A DNA stretch of 64,000 nucleotides from Limnanthes douglasii subsp. nivea (taxonomy: Eukaryota; Streptophyta; Magnoliopsida; Brassicales; Limnanthaceae). Both the position numbers and the translations under genes were made by a program. Every line of letters starts with the position of its first letter. Within the stretch, counting starts at the first letter, position 1. This document shows, in pieces, positions 24,601 through 35,224 of the stretch. The notes beneath the pieces are model-generated. The model saw only the letters and a list, made by a program, of their open reading frames with translations. It was not told the DNA's origin and made no database searches. The DNA is taken from assembly GCA_036936605.1 (NCBI GenBank), contig JAUPFV010000001.1, forward strand, positions 149,836,187 through 149,900,186, read 5' to 3'.

Positions 24601-24907
24601 TCTCCTTAGAAAAAGCTCTCCTCTTTTGGACTACTGGTGCTATGTCTTTCCGGACGAATAGGTGATGTGATATCACTTCTGCTGGAACCCCAGTAACATC
24701 AGCATTGCACCAAGCAAAAACGTGCTGATGGTTCTTCAAAAACTTTAACATTTCATTTTTCAAAACGGGTGGCATCTTAGACCCTATTTTTACATTTTTT
24801 CCTTCTTCCAAACAGTGTGTCTCTACCTCTTCGACCGGTATCAACACTCCAGGGGTCTCTCCGGGGTCATCAATTTCACCCTCACCCCTAGAAAGGCCCT
24901 CAAATTT
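21619..24907 (-). pseudogene. T3 pol: RT, RNase H, second RNase H, integrase; broken
   Basis: Reads leftward. RT is at about 24847-24000, with the active-site YIDD intact (24178-24167). The RT-linked RNase H is at 23900-23500. A second, archaeal-type RNase H is at 23350-22960 (RTDGGSS, NNESEYE, LSDSQLL, ENELADSLA), a Tat hallmark. Integrase is at 22800-21619, with an HHCC zinc region, DLVG, TDNGPQF and a GPY-like end (WEGPYMVVERI). Lesions: TAG 24524-24526 (Trp in T5), TAG 24050-24052 (Gln), TAA 23507-23509 (Gln), +1 frameshift in a run of six A (22882-22887), and the catalytic Glu of integrase changed to Lys (22165-22167, NGQVKVAN). It therefore cannot make working enzymes. Confidence 0.9.
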
Positions 24908-27250
24908 CTATTGCTCGTTAATACAGACTGCCCCCAGCGTTCGAGGAGCCAGGGCGGTAGCATAACATTCTCTTGCAATCTTTTGACTGCTCCGGACGAC
25001 TCCAACCTGTCCCTGAACAGCATATTTCAAGCACTGGTGGACTTTTGAAGCCACTGCATGCATCCTAGAGAGCCAAGACCTCCCTAGAATAGCATTATAG
25101 CAAGTGGGACAATCCACCACAATAAAGAGTATTCTGACCATTTTCTTGAAAGGGCCCTTGCCCAATAGAACTTCCTCTTCGAACTCTCCGATCACATCTG
25201 CTGAGCTGCCTGTAAAGCCCACAATTGATCTGTCCGAACTCTGAATTACAGCTGGATTTTTCATTCTTTTGTATGTGGTTAAGAAAATGATATTGGCTGA
25301 GCTTCCAGTATCCACCAGAATTCGTCTTATGTCGTTTCCCCCAATAGATGCTCCTATGACAACAGCATCCTCATGAGGGCCAGCAATATCTCTTAAATCA
25401 TCTTCATCAAAAACAATGAAGGGGAATGAGTTTTGTGACTGATAGGAAGTCATGCCTCCTTCTAGCTGGGAGGCTAAAGTATGAAAGTGCCTCTTCCTTG
25501 ATGAAGCAGTAGGAGGTGTCATAGTGTCTCCTCCGAAAATTGTAAGTGACTCAAAAAACTTAATGAGTCCGGAGACCGACCTAGAACATTCCTCAATTGT
25601 ACCCACTCTGTTTCGAGTTGGATCAGGATCCAAGTACTCAGATTCCACATCAAACCTCTTAACTATAACCATGGCTCCCTCCGGAGCAGCATTACTTGGA
25701 CCAACCCAGTGAGTGTTGTCAGGCCTATTACCTCCTCTTCTTTTGACGTAAGCCCCCAGCTTCCCCCTCTCAATCAAGTTCTGAACTTCTTGTTTCAATG
25801 CTATGCAGTCATCAGTGGTATGAACAATATCATTGTGATATTGGCAAAAATAGTTATTGCGATGCTCTCTGGGAGACTGCAATGTGGCCGGTCTCCGATA
25901 ATGCACCTCTTCCTTTGTTTTATCAAAAATGGTGGCCACACTTTCTTTTAATTCTGCGAACCACTCCGGTTGGACCCATGACCCTCTCTTGTTTCTGGAT
26001 TGCTGACTTTGAGCATGAGCAGCTGGCTGAGACTGAGCTTTTGCCCTACCATGCCCCTGTCCGGTCTCTCTTGCTTTGTTCCCGGACTGATTCTGATTGG
26101 GATTTGGTGCCATCGGGGTAGACCTCACATGCCTGTGCACCCCGGTTTTCTTCGTTTCATCAACATTTATTTTTTTTCCAACCTGATTCAGCAACCCTCC
26201 CCATATCATGGCCTTCTTTCTGGTCACTGAATCAGCTAGATTGTCTGGGTTCAAACCTTGTCTTAGGGATGCTATTGCTACCTGTTCGAAGCAATCAGCC
26301 AACCCATTCTTGGTGTTCACAAAATGGCTTATATATTATTTCAAGGACTCATTTGGTTCCTGGGCACAATGGATTATTGTGTCTCCATTGCCCTTTAGCT
26401 CTTTACTCCCTACAAACTGCCTTCGAAAGGCTACCCAAAAAGTATCGAAATCTTTAATACAACCCTGAGGCAGGCTGTTATACCATTTTAGAGCACTCCC
26501 CGTAAATGTTTGGGAGAATGCCCTACAAAGTAGTTTATCATCGTCGTCAAAGTTCATCATGAAGTTTTTAAATTATTCCAAATGGTTGTCCGGATCAGTA
26601 CTGCCATCGTACTTTTCTATTTTGGTGCTGTCAAACCTCTTAGGGAGGTTTCCGGACAGAATTTTAGAAGATAATGGAGATTGCCTCCAATTTCTTCCAC
26701 GACTGAACACAGTATCCTCATTGGGAGTTGCAAAGATACCTGGTTCATCGTGAAAAGCGAAGGGACCAATCAGCATCCGGTCCACATGCCTCCGGCTGTG
26801 AGATGACCCTTTACCAATATTCTTCTTCATCCTTCCATGTCTATCTTTTTTTCTTGAATATTTTTTGATCTGCTTTTGCTTCTTTCTATTTCGACCCTCA
26901 TCGCTGCTAGAAGCTAAAGATTTTTCAACTCCTTCATTGTCCGAAGAGCTATCAGAAGATTCTGAGCTTGAGTCAGAACTCTCCACTGGCTTAGACCGGT
27001 GAGACTTTTTGGAGCTGGCATGAGTCTTTTTGGTGCTCACATGAGTCTTTGAAGAATCATGCTCTCTGGGGTTGTCGGTGTGATGAGCAACTGATGCTTT
27101 GGACTTTTCTTTCAAGCCCATCTTAGCCCTTTCTGCCCTCAGAGCTTCTATTTCACCCTTTAGCCTATCGCGCTCTTCGACAGTGTACTCATCGTTCTCT
27201 CCCACCACTTCGAGCAGAGCTGGTGGTACTTCTGGATTGTCCGGATTCAT
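24908..27250 (-). pseudogene. T3 gag-protease, broken by two nonsense codons
   Basis: The ATG at 27250 (MNPDNPEVPPALLEV) lies 52 bases after the primer-binding site. Order: Lys/Ser-rich N-terminal third (26960-26830), capsid-like core (KYDGSTDPDNHLE, ALKWYNSLPQG), a CHHC zinc-like motif (C-x2-H-x4-H-x4-C, CQYHNDIVHTTDDC) near 25850, and an aspartic protease with DTGSS near 25300. Two stops interrupt it: TAA 26573-26575 (a CAA Gln codon in T5) and TAA 26336-26338 (GAA Glu in T5). The final TAG (24908-24910) is not a random lesion: T2 and T5 have TAG at the same codon. Confidence 0.88.
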
Positions 27251-27301
27251 TCAGACAGACTTTCTTTGCTGGTTTTGAATGCTTGATTCAGGCACCTTCT
27301 C

Positions 27302-27319
27302 CTCCCACTGTGGTCGCCA
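27302..27319 (-). other. T3 primer-binding site
   Basis: TGGCGACCACAGTGGGAG on the element strand, three bases inside the 5' LTR end (CACCA|AAT). It is identical in T5. The priming tRNA is not identified. Confidence 0.8.
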
Positions 27320-27322
27320 ATT

Positions 27323-27707
27323 TGGTGTGAATAATTATCACCTGAGGGTAGGCTTGTAATTTGGTTGATGTTTAATAGTAGTATGTGGGTGTTATATATT
27401 TAGTGTAGAGAGTAGAGAGTTAATTCTCATTACCCACACTTAATGCAGGTGGTTGGGTATTTATACCCTAATGTTTGGGCCCTTATGGGCTTTCGGATCA
27501 TGTTTAATGGACCCGGGTCATGTTCAAAGACCCATGAGCTCTAAGTAGGAGAGCAAGTAGCTTAGTCAAGTACTATTTAGGTTTTTTAGTACTTTTGTCA
27601 TAGTTCGAACAATCCTATGGTCTGAGTGTTCGAAGTGATCTGTCCGGTCCGGAGGCTTTGGACCGATCTGTCCTTGTCCGGGGAGCATGCAGAATTCGGA
27701 CTCATCA
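27323..27707 (-). repeat. T3 5' LTR (385 bp)
   Basis: It matches 17320-17727 with 8 substitutions and one 23-bp deletion. The TATA box is at 27458-27465 (TATAAATA on the element strand). It is followed by the target-site copy AAACA. Confidence 0.92.
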
Positions 27708-27712
27708 AAACA

Positions 27713-29000
27713 TAATTTTTTAAAGACCTAAAGTGGCTATTGATAATTTCAATATATCTGGAACTGCCATTTGTTATTATCTAGATGGGGCAATTCGGAC
27801 AGAATCAACATAGTTAGATTGATGAACAATGAGCTCGAGTGGATTATGACTCAGTTGTGTGCTAAACCATTTTTTGTCTTCTAAAGCTGATCCGAATCCA
27901 AGATCTAGCCCGCATGGCCTATGGAACATATAACAAAAATATATATACTACAACCAACAACATTAAATATGTTAAAAATTTTCTAAAGAAATTAACTACT
28001 AGCACAAACCTCCTTTATTTCTCTATCTTCTACTTAAAAATTTATCACCAAATCGTTAAACTACCTAAAATATCCCTTTATTAGAAATCATCCACGCCAA
28101 TTACAATTCTTTGAATTTTTTTTATCATTTTTATAAATAAGTAAACATCTCAAAAATAAATAACATACAATATGAAAACCTCAAATTATCTCTTACCGTC
28201 ATCCCACTTGTCAAATCTAAACTTAAATTGTTTTTCTTGTATTTAAATTCATAAAATATCATAAAAATAATAAAAACTTATTTTTTACAACTTTTCGACA
28301 AATCTCCAACCATATGAATGTAAATTGTTGCTTTTCTATTCTAGTTTTTATTAGTTTTCAAAAACTACGCCAAGTTATATCTACAATAACCGTTTGAACT
28401 TTAGTTCATATTACTAGAAATACAACTATAAATGCGTTTTAAATACTAGCTAATAAACAATCCAAAAATTTCATCCAAAACCGATTAATTACCGCACCTA
28501 TAACTATGGCTGACATATACTAGTATCCATGCCCAGTCACTAATTAATATGGGATTTCATATATTTTATCACAATATCTCACCTATCAAAATTGATTGCG
28601 ATTACGTAGGTAACTGTGCTTTCTCAAACCTCGTTGTCTCACTCTTCGGTAGAAAAAAATAATGAATTTTATTTGAACCTCTACTCCCATCCCATGTTAC
28701 CCATTTTGTTACAAAATCTGATACGTAAGATTACATTTTCTCAAAATTGTATACTTCCAAATTCCAATATACACCGACAGTCAAGTAGCTCTTATAGAAG
28801 AAAGTGCGACTTCAACTATCCTTGGGCGGGCCTATAGTTAGGCCGATCTAGAATGCAGCTAATATAGCATTAGCATGGAAGTGAGGAATTTTAAAATTTG
28901 TACACCAAAATGAAATAATTTAATACCACTACTACTAGAAAAGAAAGATAGAAAAAGTTGAACCAACCAAGACATTTGTGTTACTACTGTTAGTTACTCG
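27713..29000. other. intergenic region upstream of GAE; no gene seen
   Basis: AT-rich host sequence. A small ORF at 28616-28837 has no recognisable motif and is probably chance. An ATAAATAAGTAAACATCTC stretch at about 28130 resembles the short tandem repeats at 16790-16920. The last few hundred bases presumably carry the GAE promoter. Confidence 0.5.
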
Positions 29001-29010
29001 GAAAAGTCGA

Positions 29011-29040
29011 GTCTCTCTCTCTCTCTCACTCCTTTATAAA
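29011..29040 (+). promoter_or_regulatory. GAE core promoter: CT-rich patch and TATA box
   Basis: A (TC)n pyrimidine patch (29011-29029) is directly followed by TATAAA (29035-29040), 105 bases before the ATG. A Y-patch with a TATA box is a common plant core-promoter arrangement. Confidence 0.55.
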
Positions 29041-29144
29041 TTTATAACCATCTATCTTCTCGAAATTTGAGAACTCTTTCATTCTTTCTATCCTCTTCAC
29101 TTACCATTTCACTAAGCATCTCCTTCTACTTGTGGATCTCAAAA

Positions 29145-30494
29145 ATGCCTCCATTAGCAGACACCAGCAAGACGGTGAAGCTGGAACGCTATAACAGCTA
29201 CATCCGTAGAATCCACAGCACCAAATTACTCAACGCATCTTCCAAAATACTCTTCAGAGCTACACTCCTTATAGCTCTCGTCTTGATACTTTTCTTCACC
29301 ATCAGCTACCCTCCACTCTCCGATCAAAACCACCACGGCCTCCCTCACCGCCATAGATTCCTCTCCGCCTCTCTTTTCTCCTCCTCTTCCGTCGGCGGCG
29401 GTGCCGCATGGGAGAAACGCGTTCGACTCTCCTCCACTCCACGCCGTCCCAACGGTTTCTCCGTCCTCGTCACGGGAGCAGCTGGATTCGTCGGATCTCA
29501 CTGCTCTCTCGCACTTAAAAAACGCGGCGACGGAGTTCTCGGCCTCGACAACTTCAACAGCTACTACGATCCTTCGCTTAAACGAGCCAGACAAGATTTG
29601 TTGAGCAAACATCAGATCTTCGTTGTAGAAGGGGATATAAACGACGGTCCGCTGCTCACTAAGCTTTTCGACGTTGTTCCTTTCACGCACGTCCTCCACC
29701 TCGCCGCGCAAGCCGGTGTTCGTTACGCAATGCAGAATCCTCAGTCGTATGTGAAGTCGAACATAGCTGGATTCGTTAATCTACTCGAAGTTGCGAAGAT
29801 CGCGAATCCTCAACCGTCGGTCGTATGGGCTTCTTCGAGTTCGGTGTACGGTCTCAACACCAACAGTCCTTTCTCGGAGGAACACCGCACCGACAATCCA
29901 GCAAGTCTTTACGCCGCAACAAAAAAAGCCGGAGAGGAAATCGCCCACACTTACAACCATATCTACGGTCTTTCCATCACCGGACTCAGGTTTTTCACCG
30001 TCTACGGACCGTGGGGAAGACCCGACATGGCCTACTTCTTTTTCACCAAAGACATCTTACACGGCAAAACCATAGACATATACCAAACAAACGCAAACAA
30101 AGAGGTAGCGCGTGACTTCACGTACATCGACGACATAGTAAAAGGCTGTTTAGGAGCTCTCGACACGGCAGAGAAAAGCACCGGTAGCGGCGGGAAGAAG
30201 AAAAAAGCAGCACAGCTTAGAATCTACAACCTCGGAAACACCTCTCCGGTACCGGTCGGGAGACTAGTCTCGATACTGGAAGGGTTACTAAGCGTGAAAG
30301 CGAAGAAACACATCATCAAGATGCCGAGAAACGGTGACGTGCCTTACACGCACGCGAACGTGACACTGGCATTAAAAGATTTCGGGTACAAACCGACCAC
30401 TGATCTAGCCACTGGGTTGCGTAAGTTCGTGAAGTGGTATGTAAGTTATTATGGGATCCAGCAGAGGGTAAAGAAGGAAAATGAACATACCTAA
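29145..30494 (+). CDS. GAE: UDP-glucuronate 4-epimerase, GAE1/GAE6-like
   Basis: Converts UDP-glucuronate to UDP-galacturonate, the precursor of pectin, in the Golgi. It is 449 aa and intronless, as usual for plant GAE genes. The start MPPLADTSKTVKLERYNSYIR at 29145 is chosen because the frame upstream has no ATG, only a TTG at 29067. Layout: a short cytosolic tail, one membrane anchor at about residues 37-58 (type II), a Ser/Gly-rich stem, then a short-chain dehydrogenase-type epimerase. It has the NAD-binding GAAGFVG (111-117), SSSSVYG (230-236), the catalytic YAATK (256-260), and the conserved GPWGRPDMAYFFFTKDIL and ARDFTYIDDIVKGC. N-terminus and catalytic half are closest to Arabidopsis GAE6/GAE1, from memory. 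All motifs are intact. It is the only clearly functional host gene here. Confidence 0.96.
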   Translation: MPPLADTSKTVKLERYNSYIRRIHSTKLLNASSKILFRATLLIALVLILFFTISYPPLSDQNHHGLPHRHRFLSASLFSSSSVGGGAAWEKRVRLSSTPRRPNGFSVLVTGAAGFVGSHCSLALKKRGDGVLGLDNFNSYYDPSLKRARQDLLSKHQIFVVEGDINDGPLLTKLFDVVPFTHVLHLAAQAGVRYAMQNPQSYVKSNIAGFVNLLEVAKIANPQPSVVWASSSSVYGLNTNSPFSEEHRTDNPASLYAATKKAGEEIAHTYNHIYGLSITGLRFFTVYGPWGRPDMAYFFFTKDILHGKTIDIYQTNANKEVARDFTYIDDIVKGCLGALDTAEKSTGSGGKKKKAAQLRIYNLGNTSPVPVGRLVSILEGLLSVKAKKHIIKMPRNGDVPYTHANVTLALKDFGYKPTTDLATGLRKFVKWYVSYYGIQQRVKKENEHT

Positions 30495-32400
30495 GATTCC
30501 GGATGAATTTAATTAAAATGTTTTATTATTGGGGTTAATTACTATTATTATTATGATTATGATTAAAGGCATTAAAGAGGGGAGGGGTGGGGTTGTCTGT
30601 ATTTATTATTGGTGTGTGGTCCTTTGGTTACTACAGCTGTTGTTGTTGTGATATAGACAGAAAGAAGATTATAGTTGGAAGTAAGTAGATAAATGTGAAA
30701 ACGGGACTCTCTTCCTTTATGCCCCTTGTATTTGTAATAATGAATCATTGTATTACTAACATGGTAGGGTCTGCTTCAAAGGGTGCAGGTCCAACCATTG
30801 GATTCTTACCAAAAAATAAATTATATTTTCTCAATTTTTATTTTATGATTGTCACATCGATATTATTCTTCTTTTTTCAACTTTGTATTGAGAAAAGGGA
30901 CTTGTTTTGTCTGATACTTGCTCCTCTACCGACATTATATAAACGAACCCTTAATTGAAGAACTATTATCCTGAACCATACCATATGGATTACTCAGTTT
31001 ACAGCTTTATTAAAATACTATAGGTCAAAGCGTGTTGATGGGAAAATTCAACACCCTTAGATCCAGATCAGATCAGTCCATAAACATAACATCACATCGG
31101 AAGTGTAAGTTTCTGACTTTAAACAATGTCTGGAGACTAAGACTAATATGACCTTTAGATGAAAATAATGTTTGAAAACATAAAACCAACAATTTCCACA
31201 CACAATATATACGTTTCAGTAACAGATTTGAAGTGTTTCTAAAAGCAAACCATAATTTACGTAGATTATCTCACAACCATTATAGTTGTTATTGATAAAT
31301 ATAGACAACATTAAATTTCTAGAAGTCTTAAATTTTAACATATCCACTTATATATTAAGTGGCTTAATTTTTATTAGCATTCATGATATATTTTATTTTA
31401 TAAAAAAAACGTTATTCAATGAAAAAACCAATATTCTAACATAAATAGAGTTTTTATTTTAAATTATCGTTATAACCCGACTTGTGCTAATGATTTTATA
31501 TCATCCAGTATTCGGAAAAAAGAAGGTACCAAAAGGTACATGGACCAAAAAGTGGACAAAAATACGACTAATATTATAAATATGTTCATTTAGGTTGAGA
31601 CACCTTTTAACTCAAACTTTTCTTTAATAATTTCTCCGTAGAATTAGAAGCAAAATTTAAACAGTAAATCTCAAACTCAAACCCCATAACCCGTGTAAGG
31701 AAACTACGTCTAGGTACTCCGACGAACAACAATCGCCACCGTAAATATCTCCAGCGAGGGGTTGACAATGTTAGGACCGCTAATCGTTAATCGATGATGG
31801 CCAATCGCACCCGAAATCACTGTTCTCCCTTCGAAAAACCAACACAGGTACTTGTTTTGAATTTTGAAACTGAAGTTAGCGTACTTAACCCTTAGATAAT
31901 CCAGTTGAGTATCTCGTCTGTCATTGTTAGGCTCTTTAATGTTTGTTAAAGTGTTCTTTAGGTTGGTGTATGCAGAGGTTAGATGGCATATCGTCGATAA
32001 ACGTCTGTTTATGATTTGGCTTGGTTTTACGTTTCGTCGCAGTTGTTAGGGTTTTCGTAGTTTCTTGTATCGAGTCAGGTTATGAATTTGTTGCCCTGAA
32101 TGCTGATTGATTGGTTATTTTGGCATTCAACAGGATTATGAGATATCGAGGTCTGGGTACGTGGATGTGATGGTATAGGGTGAACCGCATCCTCTTTAAT
32201 TGGTCATAATCGTATCTCGTATTTTGTGGGGTTGAATATTGAATAACACAATGTGTTATAACTTTGGTGGTTTTGTTGATTGTGTTCCGGCATAAATCTC
32301 AACTTTTTTTGGTTATGCTAAGCCCAATTAATGACACATATCATTAAATTTGCACTAAAATCGCACGTATATTTATGAATGTTCCCAAAAATTGCACGTT
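30495..32400. other. GAE 3' flank and host DNA; no supported gene
   Basis: The GAE 3' untranslated region probably ends within 30495-30960 (AT-rich; the small ORF at 30695 has no motif). At 31690-32170 the sequence is less AT-rich and has plausible splice signals (CACAG|GTACTT near 31847, TTCAACAG|GATTATG near 32133). No protein could be recognised. Confidence 0.4.
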
Positions 32401-32620
32401 TTACCGCCTAGTAAATCTAATGACCTATTTTACTCACATATAACATGACCTATTTTAGTTACAAATCACATGACCTATTTTACTTACAAACCAAGCTAGC
32501 ATGTCATATTTTACCTGCAAATCGCAAATGCAAAACCAATCTAACGTAACCTATTTTACTCACAATCTCGTAAGATTACGAATCTGTACGTAAATCGGGC
32601 TCCAAATATAAATGACAACC
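32401..32620. repeat. minisatellite, about 25-bp unit
   Basis: Repeats of CATGACCTATTTTACTCACA and variants. The module ending GCTCCAAATATAAATGACA recurs at 32955-33130 and 35225-35400, so this is a third copy of the start of the segmental duplication. Confidence 0.7.
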
Positions 32621-32642
32621 CTTCTGATGATTGATAATTACA

Positions 32643-32756
32643 GATGATGAAGATGAATATGAGCTGGAGAAGTTTGACTTGGAAGAGTCTTTAGATGATG
32701 AGGAAGATGAAAATGAGCTGGAGGAGTCTGACTTGGAAGAGTCTTTAGATGATTGA
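32643..32756 (+). other. acidic open segment with internal duplication
   Basis: A 37-codon open stretch ending at TGA 32754-32756. It consists of two 57/54-base near copies encoding DD-E/D-rich blocks with LEES-LDD. It is preceded by GATAATTACAG, a usable splice acceptor, and has no ATG in frame. It could be the last exon of an unrecognised host gene encoding an acidic tail, or a chance repeat. Confidence 0.3.
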
Positions 32757-32954
32757 TGATTATGATGGTCGATATGTTTATATATTTATTTAAACCTACT
32801 AACTCTAAAATATGTTGTATATTTTGTTAGGGGCGAGTTCATGGACAGTTGTAGGGCTATGTATGATGTTATCTAATATTAAAAATTTGCGATGTTAGTT
32901 ATGGTTTACTTGCAAAGTGGGTGGTTAATGTTTCCATTAACACAAAAAAAAAAA

Positions 32955-34610
32955 TCTTAATTTTACTCACAAATCGAATGACCTATTTAGCTCACAAACC
33001 AAGCTAGCATATCCTAAGTTACCTACAAATCACAAATGCAAAACCAATATAACATTACCTATTTTACTCACAATCTCGCATGAATACAGATTTGTACGTA
33101 AATCAAGCTCCAAATTTAAATGACAAAACCAATCTAGCATGGCATATTTTACTCACATCTAGCATGACCTGTTTTACTCACAAATTGTATGATCTATTTT
33201 ACTCACAAATCACATGACCTATTTTACACGTAAATTTCACGTTCATCGCTTTAAACTACACTTATCACACATAAACATAAACTGCTTACTCGAGCTGAAT
33301 AGTTCTAAAATCACGTCCTCACCGTGAAATACTAAAATCTAGCTACTGCTTTTACACCGTTAACCACACCGAAAACAACTATAATAAGTGATTTAAATAC
33401 ACAATACCACGTGCTTCTAACTAGAAATTAACATTAAAACTTGAAATAGTGTTATTAGGAAATCTGTTTAGGAAAAAAAAGAAAACAAGACATACACAGT
33501 TATGACACCATACTACAAACCCTCATCTGACTGAAAAACCACATGGATGAAGATGTCTGTCGATGAAACCACCTAAATAAAGAATTAAACTAGTCAAAAG
33601 TGACAAAGTGCGATAAAGAACTTGAAATCAGGAAACCAACATTCATAGCTATAAATAAACTCTGATTGTTAGTAAGAGGTTCAAGGTGGTCCGGAACCGA
33701 AAATGAACTAACCTCTATCGTAGTAGTTAGACTGGACGTCGACCTAATTGATCATCATAATTCTTTTTTTTAAATGGGATATTTTTTGAAAAATTGGGTA
33801 TTTTGTTAAGGAATGGAGAGATGGAGGCGGGTACTTCCAAATTCAAATGTTTAAAATATCTAATTGGGTGAAAAAATTAGCCAACACAAAAAAGAGGCTT
33901 ATATAGTTCGTAGAGGGTAGTTAGGGTATTAACAAATTATTGGGTATTGAGTGAGAACTATTTAAGTGAGATTGGTCTTTTGTAAGCATAAATAATAATT
34001 TAGGTATTAGATGGCAATATAGTTTGTGAGTAGGTACTTATGGGGTCGTTACCCTAAAGAGTAAGAAAAAATAAAACAATAATTGCTTCATTAACCCATC
34101 CTAAATACACCAGTTAATGTCACCCTATTAAAAATGTAACAAACAACTAAAAAATCCTAACACAGTTAACATAATCTTAATCTTTGAATGTGACAATCAA
34201 CCACACAATACACGTTTTGATTGCTTTTATACTATTCTTAAGAATTTGATTTGATAATCAACCAAACAATGCACGTTAGAATTCATTTTTTTTGCATTAT
34301 CACACACTAAATCTAGCTAGTAGCCATAGCCCATTTAGATTCTTTATGAGCGCTCAGTCTTTGTATTTGATTGAACTGGTTGTGGTTGCTTTTGCTTCAT
34401 TATCACACACTAGATACCATAGCCCATTTGGATGCTACTTATTTTCATAAGTAGTGGTGTTTACGGATAAATCTCGTCATATTATATTTTATAATATTTC
34501 TTTCCTAAGTAGGGGTTTTTGCGGAGAAGTCCCTCCACATTACATTTAAAACAGTCTATTGGTTATAAACTTATTTTAGTACAGAGTGTCATGCGATTGC
34601 TGATTCACAA
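32955..34610. repeat. segmental duplication, copy 1
   Basis: Collinear with 35225-36868 over about 1.65 kb: minisatellite, the block ACACTTATCACACATAAACA, the block TGGACGTCGACCTAATTGATCA, and the end CATGCGATTGCTGATTCACA. Copies differ by many substitutions and small indels. There is no intact ORF common to both. Confidence 0.85.
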
Positions 34611-34613
34611 GGT

Positions 34614-34640
34614 TTTATATATATATATATATATATATAT
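34614..34640. repeat. (TA)n microsatellite
   Basis: A TA run directly after copy 1 of the segmental duplication. The 34641-35220 stretch that follows is very AT-rich and holds no gene that I can see. Confidence 0.9.
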
Positions 34641-35224
34641 TATTTTAATAGTGTATCAAATAAAATAAAATATTTATATATTAAACGATAAAATATTTGA
34701 AAACAATCTATTCAAATAACGACTATTTAGTGATTTTTTTTAAATGGCATTCATGCTCGTATTTCAACTATTTTTCAGATGTTATCTAATTGCGACGTGA
34801 CACTCATGTTGGTATTTAAATACCTCGATCCACATACCAACTTTACATATTATGTCAATTTATGTATTTTTAATAGTTAAACCTGAGAAAATTAGAAATT
34901 TAATTTATAAGTATTTTAATTAATTTAAACTTGAAATTTTAATAATGATTTTATCGATATTATAAATTTAATAAAATGAACAAAAATTTAAATTGGTTTT
35001 TTATTTGTTTATTAAATATAATATTGAGTAATTAAAAATTAAGTAATATTAAAAATTTATCTTCAAACACTTGTTGATTTTATCTATATTAGTGTGAAGT
35101 AAAACTTCTCTCGTCGTCTCTGGTTATCGTCATCTCTGGCTCAAAATGTAAGTGAAAAATCAATTTAGCATGACCTATTTTACTCACATCTAGCATAAAC
35201 TATTTTACTTACAAATCTCATGAT

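Larger units (their letters stand above)
17320..27707 (-). mobile_element. T3: young, nearly complete Tat-lineage Ty3/gypsy element
   Basis: A 10.4-kb element on the minus strand. The LTRs (17320-17727 and 27323-27707) start TGATGAG and end CACCA on the element strand. A perfect 5-bp target-site duplication AAACA is at 17315-17319 and 27708-27712. I count 8 substitutions over 385 aligned LTR bases (about 2%) plus one 23-bp indel, so it is recent. Primer-binding site, polypurine tract, gag-pro and pol are all present but carry nonsense codons, one frameshift and an integrase active-site change. The antisense aORF is nearly intact. Confidence 0.93.

Noticed and set aside
29067..29144. N-terminal extension of GAE starting at TTG 29067
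   Set aside because: No ATG in it. The TATA box at 29035 makes it part of the leader, and known GAE proteins start like MPPLADTSK.
29226..29711. 161-codon minus-strand ORF within GAE
   Set aside because: Shadow of the GAE coding sequence; composition follows codon mirror-imaging, with no motif.
31690..32170. Two-exon host gene upstream of the segmental duplication
   Set aside because: Splice-like sites exist, but no open frame joins into a recognisable protein.
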